Source: Brevinematales bacterium
GTDB lineage: Bacteria > Spirochaetota > Brevinematia > Brevinematales > Thermospiraceae
Direction: 5' to 3'
Length of the DNA: 64,000 nt
NCBI GenBank assembly: GCA_013177995.1
Contig: JABLXN010000006.1
Location: forward strand, 62,001 to 126,000
The notes beneath the pieces are model-generated. The model made no database searches. It was not told where the DNA came from and was given only the letters and a program-made list of their open reading frames with translations. How positions within the stretch are numbered: the first letter of the stretch is position 1; every line of letters begins with the position of its first letter. The position numbers were made by a program, and so were the translations under genes. This document shows, one piece after another, positions 15,893 to 24,964 of the stretch.

Positions 15893-17080
15893 ATGGCCAG
15901 AAGAAAAAGGCTTTCTTCTCTTCAGATGAGTGAAAGGATCAACAAGGCAAAATACAATCTCATTGCCAAGGATCCCTTTTTCTCCATGTACTTGTCTTTC
16001 TTGGAATTCAGGGAATCAAAAGATATTGAAACCTTTGCTACCGACGGAAGAAGGATTTATTACAATAGAGAGTTTGGTTCCAGACTTACCCTCGCTGAGA
16101 TAGAGGGAGTGCTTGCCCATGAGGTTTTGCATGTGGCTTTCCAGCACCCTCAGAGAATGCAGGATCGTCAGCCTCTTCTCTGGAATATAGCCTGCGATAT
16201 GGTGATCAATAGTTTACTTCAAAAACATGGCTATACGCTTCCAGAGGCAGGAACCTTCGATCCCCAGAAGAGAGATGCCTCAGCCGAAGAGATATACGAA
16301 CAGGAAAGAAAAAAACTGATTGAAAGATGGAAAAGACAAAAAAAGTTTGGTTCTTTTGATGATTTTATAAAGGATTGGGGGAAAAACACTATCAATATTG
16401 GGGAAATCCTTCGCCCGGAAGATGGCATTGACCCGAAGGAGTTGGGAGTTCCATCCCTCAATGAGAGAGATGGGGACCCTTTAGGAAAATCTTTTGGAAT
16501 GGATTCTTTGGGAGCAAGGCGAGACGTTGAGGAAGAAGAAATTTCTCCCCCACCCCCACCCTCATGGCAAACTATTCTTCGAAATGCTCTCCAACTGGTA
16601 AGGGGAAAAGATACCTATACTTATCATAAACTTCACAAAGCCTACCTTCCTCATCGAATTATTATCCCTACGGCAAATGGTTATAGAGTGCCATCCGTCT
16701 TTGTTTCGATTGACACCTCCGGGAGTATAGGACGAAGAGACTTGAAAACCTTCTTGAATGAACTGGAAAACCTTCTCAAAAAGATAGTGGATAAGGTGTG
16801 TGTTCTTTGGCATGATTCCGAGGTATATCCGGAGGAAAAACCAGTAACCACCCTCTCTCAGGCCAAAAGACTTCGACCAAGGGGCGGAGGAGGGACAGAC
16901 TTTTGCCCTGTATTTGAGTATGTCAATAAACAAAAAACTTCCAAAAAAATCCTCATCCTTTTTACTGATGGGATGGGAAGAATGCCAGAAAAAGCCCCTC
17001 CCTATCCTGTGATTTGGGTATCAACCGAGAGAAAGGATTTCCCGTTTGGGAAAGTGGTGCCATTTCATATAAAAAGATAA
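15893..17080 (+). CDS. Predicted zinc metallopeptidase with C-terminal VWA-like domain (DUF2201 type)
   Basis: 395 residues from ATG 15893 (ribosome site AAGGAGG). The N-terminal part carries a zincin motif, AHEVLHVAFQH (HEVLH at 76-80, further His 85). A linker with a proline run (residues about 218-223) leads to a VWA-like domain with the MIDAS motif SIDTSGSIG (274-278) and a second metal-loop segment GGGGTDF. This matches the COG3864 / DUF2201 family of predicted metal-dependent peptidases with a VWA-like fold. Such proteins are normally encoded beside a MoxR-type ATPase, as here. The VWA domain probably binds the ATPase or a substrate. In-frame sequence extends upstream to 15752 without a better start. 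Confidence 0.85.
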   Translation: MARRKRLSSLQMSERINKAKYNLIAKDPFFSMYLSFLEFRESKDIETFATDGRRIYYNREFGSRLTLAEIEGVLAHEVLHVAFQHPQRMQDRQPLLWNIACDMVINSLLQKHGYTLPEAGTFDPQKRDASAEEIYEQERKKLIERWKRQKKFGSFDDFIKDWGKNTINIGEILRPEDGIDPKELGVPSLNERDGDPLGKSFGMDSLGARRDVEEEEISPPPPPSWQTILRNALQLVRGKDTYTYHKLHKAYLPHRIIIPTANGYRVPSVFVSIDTSGSIGRRDLKTFLNELENLLKKIVDKVCVLWHDSEVYPEEKPVTTLSQAKRLRPRGGGGTDFCPVFEYVNKQKTSKKILILFTDGMGRMPEKAPPYPVIWVSTERKDFPFGKVVPFHIKR

Positions 17081-17100
17081 AAAGAAAAAAGGAGGCCCCT

Positions 17101-17421
17101 ATGTCCAAGAAAAATGCCTACGTCATTCTTCCTGCAGGTACTTCTTCCCAGAGAGGGAGAAAAGTCTCCCCAAAAAACACTTCTTCCACTGGACAAAATA
17201 CAACCATAAGGAGGAATACCATGCCTCAAAAACAGAACAAAATTCCATTTGAGAGAAGTATGCCGGTGGTGAAAGCCTCAGAACTCCTTGGCTATATAGA
17301 ATATTTCTACCCCACAATGCCCCTCTTTCTGTGGGGAAAACCCGGCATAGGAAAATCTTCGATAGTGAAACAGTTTGCTCAGAAAAAGGGTTGCCTCTTC
17401 TGGATATTCGAGCTTCATTGA
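17101..17421 (+). CDS. MoxR-type AAA+ ATPase, N-terminal part (frameshifted)
   Basis: Two in-frame starts each have a full ribosome site: ATG 17101 (AAGGAGG) and ATG 17221 (AAGGAGG at 17213-17219 region). The product from 17221 looks like the family start, and the extra 40 residues from 17101 are Ser/Thr/Lys-rich and unrecognised. Walker A is WGKPGIGKSSIV. The frame then runs into a stop at 17421 after an abrupt loss of similarity at the A5G3 run (17383-17390). Adding one A there would read KKGLPLLDIRASLMDP and join the frame ending at 18350. Confidence 0.7.
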   Translation: MSKKNAYVILPAGTSSQRGRKVSPKNTSSTGQNTTIRRNTMPQKQNKIPFERSMPVVKASELLGYIEYFYPTMPLFLWGKPGIGKSSIVKQFAQKKGCLFWIFELH

Positions 17422-18350
17422 TGGATCCGACGGATCTCAAGGGGATACCAACGTATGATAAGGATGAAAAACATACGGTGTGGTTGCCAAATGACTTTTG
17501 GCCAAGGGAGGGGACACAGGGTATTCTCTTTCTTGATGAACTGAATCGGGCACCTGAATCCGTCCAAAACGCCCTGTTGCAACTCATCTTAGATAGAAGA
17601 CTGCTCAACTATCAACTCCCAGAAGGGTGGTATATCATAGCCGCAGGAAATAGTGAAGATGATGATATAGGAGTGTCAAACCTGAGTTATGCCTTTGCTA
17701 ATCGCTTTGCCCATCTACGACTTCAAGCCGACATCCACTCGTGGCTTGGCTGGGCAGCAGACAATGGTATTCACCCTGCTATTTGTAATTATCTTGAAAT
17801 TTCTCCCCAAAACCTGTGTACGCTTGATATGATAAAGGAGAATAATTCTTCTACCTACGTTTTTGCGACTCCTCGTAGTTGGGAAAATTTCTCAAAACAA
17901 TTGTATGCCATTGAGGAAACATTTTCCTCCAAAGAAGAGGCAGAGACTTCCATCCTTGTTATAGGAGGAGCATTGATTGGGACAGTGGTGGCAGATTTCC
18001 TTCATTTCTACAAGCAGCAGGAGGAGTTTATAAGTATAGAGGCCATCCAAAAGAACCCAGAAAAGTACCCATTGCCAAGACAAATCTCCTATTTGCACAA
18101 GTTGATACCCTACTTGGCAGAGAATACCAACGAAATGAATGCAGAGGCATTGGTAACGTATGTCTTGAGATTTCCTCAAGAGCTTCAAATGCTCTACCTG
18201 AAGACAGCCTCCGAGAAAATAGATATCATAAAACAAACGGAAGCAGGCAAAAAACTTCTCGAAATTCACGAGAAGTATATCCTCCAATTGGGGGAAGGAA
18301 CAGGCTCTTCTTTTGACAGGATTCAAAAAACAGAAGGGAGGAGAAAATAA
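17331..18350 (+). CDS. MoxR-type AAA+ ATPase, C-terminal part (separate frame)
   Basis: Meaningful sequence begins near 17385; the GTG at 17331 is only where the frame opens. Visible MoxR features are ASLMDPTDLKGIP, Walker B GILFLDELNRAP with normal Asp-Glu, sensor 1 IIAAGNSEDD and the arginine-containing ANRFAHLRL. The remaining 180 residues are helical. MoxR ATPases act as chaperone-like partners of VWA proteins, here the gene just upstream. Together with the 17101-17421 frame this gives an ATPase of about 375-415 residues. The next gene starts two bases after the stop, with its ribosome site inside this gene. Confidence 0.75.
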   Translation: MGKTRHRKIFDSETVCSEKGLPLLDIRASLMDPTDLKGIPTYDKDEKHTVWLPNDFWPREGTQGILFLDELNRAPESVQNALLQLILDRRLLNYQLPEGWYIIAAGNSEDDDIGVSNLSYAFANRFAHLRLQADIHSWLGWAADNGIHPAICNYLEISPQNLCTLDMIKENNSSTYVFATPRSWENFSKQLYAIEETFSSKEEAETSILVIGGALIGTVVADFLHFYKQQEEFISIEAIQKNPEKYPLPRQISYLHKLIPYLAENTNEMNAEALVTYVLRFPQELQMLYLKTASEKIDIIKQTEAGKKLLEIHEKYILQLGEGTGSSFDRIQKTEGRRK

Positions 18351-18351
18351 T

Positions 18352-21300
18352 ATGAGGACAGCAAAAGAAATATTCGTTTTGTTAGAAGGGGCTATAGCCA
18401 AAGGGGAGCTTGAGATGTTTCTCTCCGATTACCCTGATCAAGAACTCATCCTGCGATTGGCAGACGGAGAGAGAACTCAACAAATGGTGAATGATGCGCT
18501 CGTCCTTGCCTTTTTCTTGGGGCAAAGAAACGCGATGGAACAACTCATCACGGAGTATAAGGCTGATTCTCATTGTCTTTTGACACCTATTCTTTCGTTT
18601 ATCTCTTGCCCTTTTTGGGATCAGGATGTTCAGTGGCTTACCACCACATTCGGAACCCCTCAAGATCCACACTCTCCATCTCTTCGCTTGAGACTTCTTC
18701 TTGTTCGCTATATGATTTTTTTGGGGGCTTCGTTGAATCATTTGTTCTTAGACCACTACGGGAGAAAAGCGACAGCCATTCTCAAAATCTTGTCTTCTCC
18801 TTATGCAAAACTGATTTTTTATCTTCCTCCTGATACATTTGATCCTCTTGAAGTGGGCTTTTCAGAAGAAGGCCAACCCCTTACGCTTCTGGATGTGGTA
18901 TTGGACAAAAATCTCTATGCCTTTCTCCCTTTTTTGCCTCGAATTGGGTATGAGTACACCCGTTTGACCAAGCAAACGCAAGAGAGTATTCTTTTTTATC
19001 TTTTACAAATTCCAGAGATCAATATCGACGATAGACGATTGAGAGAAGGGAATGAAGTTTTCTTTCTCAACAGGAGATACCGTCATCTGAGAAGAAGGGT
19101 GGGGGAAGAGAAAATGTCAACACGTCCTCTGGAAAAAGCTATCCTTCGTCTTTTTCATAGCTATCCACATCTTATTCAATCCAAGGGATATCGACAAAAA
19201 CTCTTTGAAGAAGTGTCGAGGCGGCCCCTTCCTCAGTTAGCCCTTTTCCTTCTTCACCAAGAAGGGGATTCGACATATATCAAAAATAACCTCTTTTCTC
19301 TTTTGTTGTTTTCTATTGCCATGCGAGAGGTTTCTCTCGTAGAGGATCTTATAGACAGAATGTCCGAATTCTCTCAAGAAGAAACCTTTTTTCTTGTTGA
19401 AGTAGCCATTCTCTTTTATGAGGAAAATGTTTTCTCCCTTGTGATGAAGAGAATTCCTTTTCTTCCTGAGTGGCGACATTCTCTTCTGAGAGCCCTGAAC
19501 TACCTAAGCGATATCATAGAAGAAGACCATGAGATGGAGATCACGCACAAGGTAAAAGAGACACTTTCCGCCCTTCTTGTAACCCTCCAGGAAAAGGGTT
19601 TGGATATCAATGACCTGTGGGATAGATTTCGCTACGATGATCTCTATGAGTCTTCGTGGCATCACGTGGTGAGTCTTCTCTATACCCTCGGAGAATACAA
19701 GAGGGCAAAAGAGTTTTTCTCTTTTGTGGTTGGATTTTTGAGACCACACGAGATCTCAAAAGTGGTTGCCTCCTTTTTTGGTATGGGAGCCTATGATATT
19801 CTTGACATAATTTTTGATGCGACTTTGTATCCTGAGAAGAGATTTTTTTCCTATATGATGCGAGGAATCGATGAAGACATAAACTTCTACGAAATCATTG
19901 CTAAACAGGCTGACGAGAGAATCAAAGACCCCTCTTTGACAGAAAAGTTTGTCCGCTGGGTCAATACCCTTGCCCCTCTTTTGCCAAAAGAAAAAAAGAA
20001 AGAACTATTCACCACAATGCTCATACACGAAAAAAATGGTGACCTTGCTTTGGCATCTTTTGACCCATCGTTTCTTTCCCGGTTATTTAGCTCTCATGAT
20101 ATTCCCTCTTTTTTATATGCTTTGCAGATAGCCCATGAGCCTCTGATAGCAACCATGAAAAAGTATAACGCGGATAACTTTGAAATGGGAAGTGGAATTC
20201 TTTTTTATCAAAAGTTCTTTCCGCACTTTTTGGAGAGCCAAAAACACCAGATTTTGAATAACCAACAATACCTGAGTGAAGAACCTTTCCGTAAGGTTTG
20301 GAGAAAACCCTTCCCCCTCTTTTCACTTCAACTTATTGGATGGCTTTTGGAAAATTATCCCCATATTCTTTTCAACCCCTCTATCCAAGAAACAGAAACC
20401 TTTTTCCTTGTGAATATGACACCGGATATTATCTTGCAATGGACACCAGCTTCTTTGGACTTTTTCTCTCAGGTAAGGGAAACAGCCACCATCCTCTTGA
20501 AATTCTGGGATGAGATTTTGTTTTTGGTGCTGATGAGATACCCTTCTCTAGCCCCAAAACTTGCCCGTGTGTTCCCTCATCCACGACTTGAGGTTTTTCG
20601 AAAAGAAACCCTCTCCACTCCTTGCCCTGGAGGCCGTCGTATGCAAACCCTCTGGAAGGCTTGGGGATGGGATGAGCGATGCTTTTTTGTCGCTGTTCAG
20701 TATGAGGACAGGGATTTTCTTCAATTTTGGATGGAAAAGGCAGATTATAGCGAGATAGGGCACAAGGGCCCTCGATATAAAGAAAAACTGATCAGAAAAG
20801 CCGTTTTCTGGGCTACCCTCGAGAAGAAAAATACCTCGCTTGCTTTCTTGTTGGACTTCATCCCTGAGAAGGAATTGTTCTTTGATACGATGAAACCTTA
20901 TGATCCCCGTATGCGAGGGATTGTGAAGTGTTTTTTAGAAGAAGCCCCTCCTCGTTTGGCCAAGCGACACCAGATTTCTCTCTTCTCCCTTGCCTTGCTA
21001 GCCAAAAATGAGACAGCTGCCCACCTCATTGCCCAAAGAGGAGGGAAACTCTTTCTTGAAGATAGTGAGGGAGAATCACCGATAGCCTACGCGGTGATGG
21101 GAAGTTCTCAACAGGCGCACGAAAATATCACCTTACTCCGAATGATATTTGCTCCCACCGTTGGTTGGTGGTACCTCTATGAACATAAAAAACCCTTTTC
21201 TGATCAGGAAAAGATACACTTCTCGGGTTCATGGTTTGTCAAGGAGATGCAAGATCTCTTCCATCGATTGGACTGGGTGCAAAAACAAGGGGTACCCATT

Positions 21301-21777
21301 GGGAAGAATTCAGCGACTTCTGCTCTTGTTTGTGCCATAGCCTCACAAAGTATTTCCTTTGCTTCTCCCACTTTATTTGTTTTAGACTCCTATTATTATA
21401 GACATTCACGAGGTTCTTTTATATCAAGTGGTAAGTATTTTTCTTCTGAAGTTGTGATAGGAACAAAAGTGATTTTCTCCTATCTTCGGAGACATGGGGC
21501 TTCTTTTACAGACCCTAAGAGAACAAAAGAAACCCCTATGCAGAGCCTTTTGTTGTGGGCACTTCAATCAGCAAGCGCAAAGAAGTTTTCAGGCTTTTTC
21601 TTTTTTGTTTTTTCGTTTCTTTGCTCTGAAGGGGCTAGTCCACGTGAAACAATAACTCTTTCTCAAAACAATGGGCAGGAAATACTCAATGTATGGGATA
21701 TTCTTGTGGAAGAAAATCTACAGGAATGGTTGACCTTTGTGTATAAGTATGGAGTGGTGAGAGGAATATCATCATAA
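18352..21777 (+). CDS. Giant helical protein, 1141 residues, unknown (ankyrin-like ends)
   Basis: ATG 18352 with GGGAGGAG upstream. I do not recognise a family. The sequence is a long series of amphipathic helices, as in an alpha-solenoid. Some parts resemble ankyrin repeats, for example AKNETAAHLIAQRGGKLF followed by SEGESPIAYAVM near residue 895-925, and a similar passage near the N-terminus. No signal peptide, membrane segment or catalytic motif is visible. Its position directly after the MoxR gene suggests it is a scaffold or substrate-recognition partner of the MoxR/VWA pair. It may alternatively be an effector; nothing in the sequence proves either. Confidence 0.8.
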   Translation: MRTAKEIFVLLEGAIAKGELEMFLSDYPDQELILRLADGERTQQMVNDALVLAFFLGQRNAMEQLITEYKADSHCLLTPILSFISCPFWDQDVQWLTTTFGTPQDPHSPSLRLRLLLVRYMIFLGASLNHLFLDHYGRKATAILKILSSPYAKLIFYLPPDTFDPLEVGFSEEGQPLTLLDVVLDKNLYAFLPFLPRIGYEYTRLTKQTQESILFYLLQIPEINIDDRRLREGNEVFFLNRRYRHLRRRVGEEKMSTRPLEKAILRLFHSYPHLIQSKGYRQKLFEEVSRRPLPQLALFLLHQEGDSTYIKNNLFSLLLFSIAMREVSLVEDLIDRMSEFSQEETFFLVEVAILFYEENVFSLVMKRIPFLPEWRHSLLRALNYLSDIIEEDHEMEITHKVKETLSALLVTLQEKGLDINDLWDRFRYDDLYESSWHHVVSLLYTLGEYKRAKEFFSFVVGFLRPHEISKVVASFFGMGAYDILDIIFDATLYPEKRFFSYMMRGIDEDINFYEIIAKQADERIKDPSLTEKFVRWVNTLAPLLPKEKKKELFTTMLIHEKNGDLALASFDPSFLSRLFSSHDIPSFLYALQIAHEPLIATMKKYNADNFEMGSGILFYQKFFPHFLESQKHQILNNQQYLSEEPFRKVWRKPFPLFSLQLIGWLLENYPHILFNPSIQETETFFLVNMTPDIILQWTPASLDFFSQVRETATILLKFWDEILFLVLMRYPSLAPKLARVFPHPRLEVFRKETLSTPCPGGRRMQTLWKAWGWDERCFFVAVQYEDRDFLQFWMEKADYSEIGHKGPRYKEKLIRKAVFWATLEKKNTSLAFLLDFIPEKELFFDTMKPYDPRMRGIVKCFLEEAPPRLAKRHQISLFSLALLAKNETAAHLIAQRGGKLFLEDSEGESPIAYAVMGSSQQAHENITLLRMIFAPTVGWWYLYEHKKPFSDQEKIHFSGSWFVKEMQDLFHRLDWVQKQGVPIGKNSATSALVCAIASQSISFASPTLFVLDSYYYRHSRGSFISSGKYFSSEVVIGTKVIFSYLRRHGASFTDPKRTKETPMQSLLLWALQSASAKKFSGFFFFVFSFLCSEGASPRETITLSQNNGQEILNVWDILVEENLQEWLTFVYKYGVVRGISS

Positions 21778-21799
21778 AATATCTCAAAAGGAGGAAAGT

Positions 21800-22465
21800 A
21801 TGAGAGAACAAATCCACGACTTTATCCAAAAATCCCCCACAAACGAGAAACGCAGGCAAAACCTGATCTTGGAGCTACAAAAGAGAAACCTTCACGTGGA
21901 ACATGAACTCATAGCCGATGTCCACAATGTTTTTGTTTGGGGGAAAAGCCATCTATGGCTTTCCGCTCATTACGACACGATTGATCCTCTCCATAGTTAT
22001 ATAGATAATACCACGGGAGTTTTTCTTGCTATGGAACTCAAAACTCAACTCCCAGAAATCAATGTCATGTTTTTTGACAAAGAAGAACCACCCTTCCTTG
22101 GAAAGGGGGCAAGCCTTACTCAGGTGATAGATACTCATAATATTGTGTTTAACCTTGATGTGGTGGGAATTGGGGATGCCATTATTTATGATGCTCAGAG
22201 AGAAATAGAGGAACTGAATCGTTGGGGGCTTGTCTGGATGCGTACCCCTCCCTGCGATACCCAATCCCTTTGGAGAAGGGGTATTGAGGCTATCACAATC
22301 TCCAACGCTGAGAAAAGTCCACGAGGGGGTATCAATTGTGAAAAATGGAGATATTGTCATTCGTCTTATGATACTCTGGATATGATTAGCGACTCTTCTA
22401 TAGAAAAAACAAAAGAAGTTCTTTTGGCCGTCTTGAAGGAAAAGTGGTTGCACAAAAGAAAATAG
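21800..22465 (+). CDS. Small M28-family zinc aminopeptidase-like protein
   Basis: 221 residues, ribosome site AAGGAGG. The five metal ligands of the M28 fold can be placed: His57 and Asp59 region in SAHYDT, Asp69 in SYIDNTTG, Glu95-Glu96 in DKEEPP, Asp120 in FNLDVVG and His187 in CHSSYDT. The order and spacing fit M28, but the chain is shorter than usual and has no signal peptide, so it would act in the cytoplasm. It follows the giant helical gene by 22 bases and is the last gene of the operon. Substrate unknown. Confidence 0.8.
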   Translation: MREQIHDFIQKSPTNEKRRQNLILELQKRNLHVEHELIADVHNVFVWGKSHLWLSAHYDTIDPLHSYIDNTTGVFLAMELKTQLPEINVMFFDKEEPPFLGKGASLTQVIDTHNIVFNLDVVGIGDAIIYDAQREIEELNRWGLVWMRTPPCDTQSLWRRGIEAITISNAEKSPRGGINCEKWRYCHSSYDTLDMISDSSIEKTKEVLLAVLKEKWLHKRK

Positions 22466-22511
22466 TCAAAAAAGTATGTTTTCTTTTTGGCTGAGAAGAC
22501 TTTTTTCTAAA

Positions 22512-22539
22512 AAAGGGGTAGGTGTAAACCTACCCCTTT
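22512..22539. terminator. Bidirectional terminator between M28 gene and aspartic protease gene
   Basis: Perfect 12-bp stem AAAGGGGTAGGT (22512-22523) with ACCTACCCCTTT (22528-22539). It sits between convergent genes; on the minus strand it is followed by TTTTAG. Confidence 0.75.
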
Positions 22540-22543
22540 AGGC

Positions 22544-23476
22544 TTATTCGAAAAAGGAAACAGGCGTGTATTCACCCTCTTTGCCATTGATAGCCATACG
22601 AACGGGATTCCCATCTGTTTTGAAAACCAATCGTTCATAGACGGTGTTCATGATTTCAGGGTCTTCCATGTCTATTCCGGGTAATGTGATGATATCCCCT
22701 TTCTTTACATCCAGAGGACACCCATTCAACACATGGGAAACCACAATCTGATGATCTACCATCTCCACTTGTATCCGAAACGAATGGGTAGGATTCGTGG
22801 GGAAAATTTGAGGCTTTGTGGATTCTTTGAGGAAAAGCTTTTTGTTTTCCTTGTCCCAGAGGCATTCATACTTTTCTAAAAAACTTGCTCCGAGAATATG
22901 GAGTCCTGGGTCTCCAAAGTTTTTCGGTAGCCCAGTGAATACCTCACCATAAAAATGTCCATCTATTTCAAGCCCCATCATGGCATAATTGATATGGAGA
23001 TCACGACCAACAGAGGGCATGATAAATTCGGCAGAACGAGGTCCATGATAATTCTGGTGGGAAAAATTCATACACGCAAAAGATCCGGTATCAATAGCAA
23101 TCCTTCTTTGCTCTCCTCCCTCTTTGAAAGAAGCCATGGCACCAAAAGGAATAGAGGAAGTGGCGTCAAAAGAGGAGACATTGAAACGCACTTCTCTTCC
23201 TCTTCCGTGAAGCAGAATATTCTCAAAAAGATCAAAAAACTCTCTCCCCAAGAAACCTACAATAGGTATGCCAAAAAAACGACTTGCAAGACGAAGATCA
23301 ACCAACCATGAAGAATTAAGCGACAGAGAAAAATCTACTTCTGCTCCAATGTCATCTGAGGTGATACGAGAAAACTCTGGAGAAAAAGACCTCCCTCCAC
23401 TATCAAGGAGAAAATACTTTGGCTCTTCCTTTTGCACTCGAACAAAAAGGGCATTGCAAATAGTGTACACCTTCAT
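22544..23476 (-). CDS. Bilobal retropepsin-like aspartic protease with C-terminal PDZ-like domain
   Basis: 310 residues from the ATG at 23476, with AAAAGGAGG upstream; a longer frame to 23536 lacks a good site. There are two retropepsin-like lobes: DSG at residues 25-27 (YFLLDSGG) closing with PIVGFLGREFF, and DTGS at 129-132 (IAIDTGS) closing with LHILGASFLEKY. Retropepsins usually have one lobe per chain and dimerise, so this chain looks like a fused dimer. Residues about 232-310 resemble a PDZ-like domain. No signal peptide or membrane segment is seen. It converges on the M28 gene and has its own strong promoter, beside which the IS element has inserted. Confidence 0.75.
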   Translation of the reverse strand: MKVYTICNALFVRVQKEEPKYFLLDSGGRSFSPEFSRITSDDIGAEVDFSLSLNSSWLVDLRLASRFFGIPIVGFLGREFFDLFENILLHGRGREVRFNVSSFDATSSIPFGAMASFKEGGEQRRIAIDTGSFACMNFSHQNYHGPRSAEFIMPSVGRDLHINYAMMGLEIDGHFYGEVFTGLPKNFGDPGLHILGASFLEKYECLWDKENKKLFLKESTKPQIFPTNPTHSFRIQVEMVDHQIVVSHVLNGCPLDVKKGDIITLPGIDMEDPEIMNTVYERLVFKTDGNPVRMAINGKEGEYTPVSFFE

Positions 23477-23507
23477 AGATAACCTCCTTTTAACTTTTTG
23501 CTTTTTG

Positions 23508-23536
23508 ATTATACGATAAAATGAAAAGAAATGCAA
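23508..23536 (-). promoter_or_regulatory. Promoter of the aspartic protease gene
   Basis: Minus strand: TTGCAT (23536-23531), 17 bases, TATAAT (23513-23508). The end of the IS element is only 6 bases upstream of the -35 box, so the insertion may have replaced upstream control sequence. Confidence 0.75.
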
Positions 23537-23581
23537 CTTTGTTGTCGTTCCACATATGAAACTGAATACCTATTTTCACAT

Positions 23582-23610
23582 TTGACAAAGAAGGGGGGAT
23601 AATGGATAAT
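23582..23610 (+). promoter_or_regulatory. Transposase promoter inside IS left end
   Basis: TTGACA (23582-23587), 17 bases, GATAAT (23605-23610), 15 bases before the transposase start codon. Because TSS and ATG are close, the message has a very short leader that still contains AAGGAGG. Confidence 0.65.
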
Positions 23611-23624
23611 ACAAGGAGGAAAAT

Positions 23625-24839
23625 ATGAAGAGGAGGAAGAAGCGTATGGTTAAATCGAAGATAAAGAGATTACAAGGATTCTTTGTTCAAGTTCAGGAAA
23701 GAGAAATATCTTTAGGTTGGGTGGCAAGAAAACTTGATATAAGCCGATCCTGGGTTACCGTTTTGTATCAAAGGTTCTGTCGAGGAGAAAGTCTCATTCG
23801 GCCAAGAACATCCAGAAAGTCAAAGCTTGAGCAAAAGCATATAGCCCTTATTCTTGAAACATACGAAGATCTGGCCATTGAAAAAGAGAATAAACAGAAA
23901 GAATACCCTTCGGTAAGAATTCTTTCCAACACCTTATATGAGCTTTACAAGGATTTTCCTGAGGTTTCAGATGAAACTATTCGGAGAGTGCTAAAAAAAT
24001 TCTTTGTTCATTATCCTGAGCGAGCAAGGCATCACTATCGCAAAAGGTGGCAGGCAGAAGCCATAGGCGAGATTGTCCAGGGAGATGTTTCCACGCATCA
24101 ATGGGTAGAAAAGAAGCCTCCTTTTCCCCTTCTCCTGATTATGGATGACCATTCTCGCTATGTCCTTGCGGCTAAATTCTTACCAGAAGACACAATAGAA
24201 AACCATAGAATGGTGTGGCAGGAGGTCTTCCAAGAGTATGGTCTGCCCTACAAGGTGTATTATGACAATGACCAGAAGTATTCTAAAAAGAATAACGGCC
24301 TTATAGCTAAGGCTTTTGAGGAAATTGGTATTTGTGTGATTAACTCTCGTCCCTATCAACCCCAGGGCAAGGGAAAAATTGAGCGCAAAATCCAGACATT
24401 CCAGAAACAAGTTACTTTCTATATCAAGAAAGCTTTGAAAAATAAGCGAATCGAGACCTTAGAACAGTTAAACTGGATTTTGAGAGAGTACGTTATAGAG
24501 CACAATAATACGCCTTCTCGAGCGCTTGGTGGACGAACACCCGAGGAAGTGTTTTTAGAGGCCCGCAGAAAGCCCCAGAAAGACCTTTTTAAGCCCTTTA
24601 CACTCTCTTCGGAAGAGTTTGAGAAGGCATTCGCTTTGAGAGACTTTCGCAAGCTTGATAAGACCTATGAGGTTTCGTATAACGGCCATAGATATCGAAT
24701 TCCCAGAGAAAATGCTTTTCATGTGTTTCCTGGCGTCAACATCGAGGTAAGGGAATTTCCCGGGAAATGGGTGAAACTGTTTTACAAAGGCCATGAGTTA
24801 GCTCATTATCCTTTCCGAGAAACAAAAATTGACAAATAA
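23625..24839 (+). CDS. IS transposase, integrase-core (rve), IS481/IS3-like
   Basis: 404 residues, ribosome site AAGGAGG. An N-terminal helix-turn-helix (LGWVARKLDISRSWVTVLYQ) is followed by a second HTH-like region and the integrase core. The catalytic triad can be placed: Asp in IVQGDVSTHQW, Asp in YYDNDQKYS and Glu in GKGKIERKIQTF. The C-terminal segment YNGHRYRIPRENA is typical of the small beta-domain after rve cores. The gene is intact in one frame, so it is probably active and may move the related transposase-less elements in this window. Family placement between IS481 and other rve groups is uncertain. Confidence 0.88.
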   Translation: MKRRKKRMVKSKIKRLQGFFVQVQEREISLGWVARKLDISRSWVTVLYQRFCRGESLIRPRTSRKSKLEQKHIALILETYEDLAIEKENKQKEYPSVRILSNTLYELYKDFPEVSDETIRRVLKKFFVHYPERARHHYRKRWQAEAIGEIVQGDVSTHQWVEKKPPFPLLLIMDDHSRYVLAAKFLPEDTIENHRMVWQEVFQEYGLPYKVYYDNDQKYSKKNNGLIAKAFEEIGICVINSRPYQPQGKGKIERKIQTFQKQVTFYIKKALKNKRIETLEQLNWILREYVIEHNNTPSRALGGRTPEEVFLEARRKPQKDLFKPFTLSSEEFEKAFALRDFRKLDKTYEVSYNGHRYRIPRENAFHVFPGVNIEVREFPGKWVKLFYKGHELAHYPFRETKIDK

Positions 24840-24964
24840 GTTTTAGGGAGGTATACTTATGAGGTATTCAGTTTTTATGTGGAAATACCCCTTCTGTCAA
24901 TGTGTGGAACGACATTTTCATGAATAAAAAGCTCAAACTGTACATCTTCATCAAAAAAAATACC

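Larger units (their letters stand above)
23543..24914 (+). mobile_element. Complete IS element, 1372 bp (DDE/rve transposase)
   Basis: Left end TGTCGTTCCACATATGAAAC at 23543; right end reads TGTCGTTCCACA on the minus strand from 24914. Inside the ends the motifs ACTGAATACC and TATTTYCACAT recur in a different order at left and right, so the ends are asymmetric beyond the first 12 bases. A single transposase gene fills the element. I find no convincing target duplication at this copy. The ends match those of elements at 35241 and 53834 and a solo end at 30787. Confidence 0.85.
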
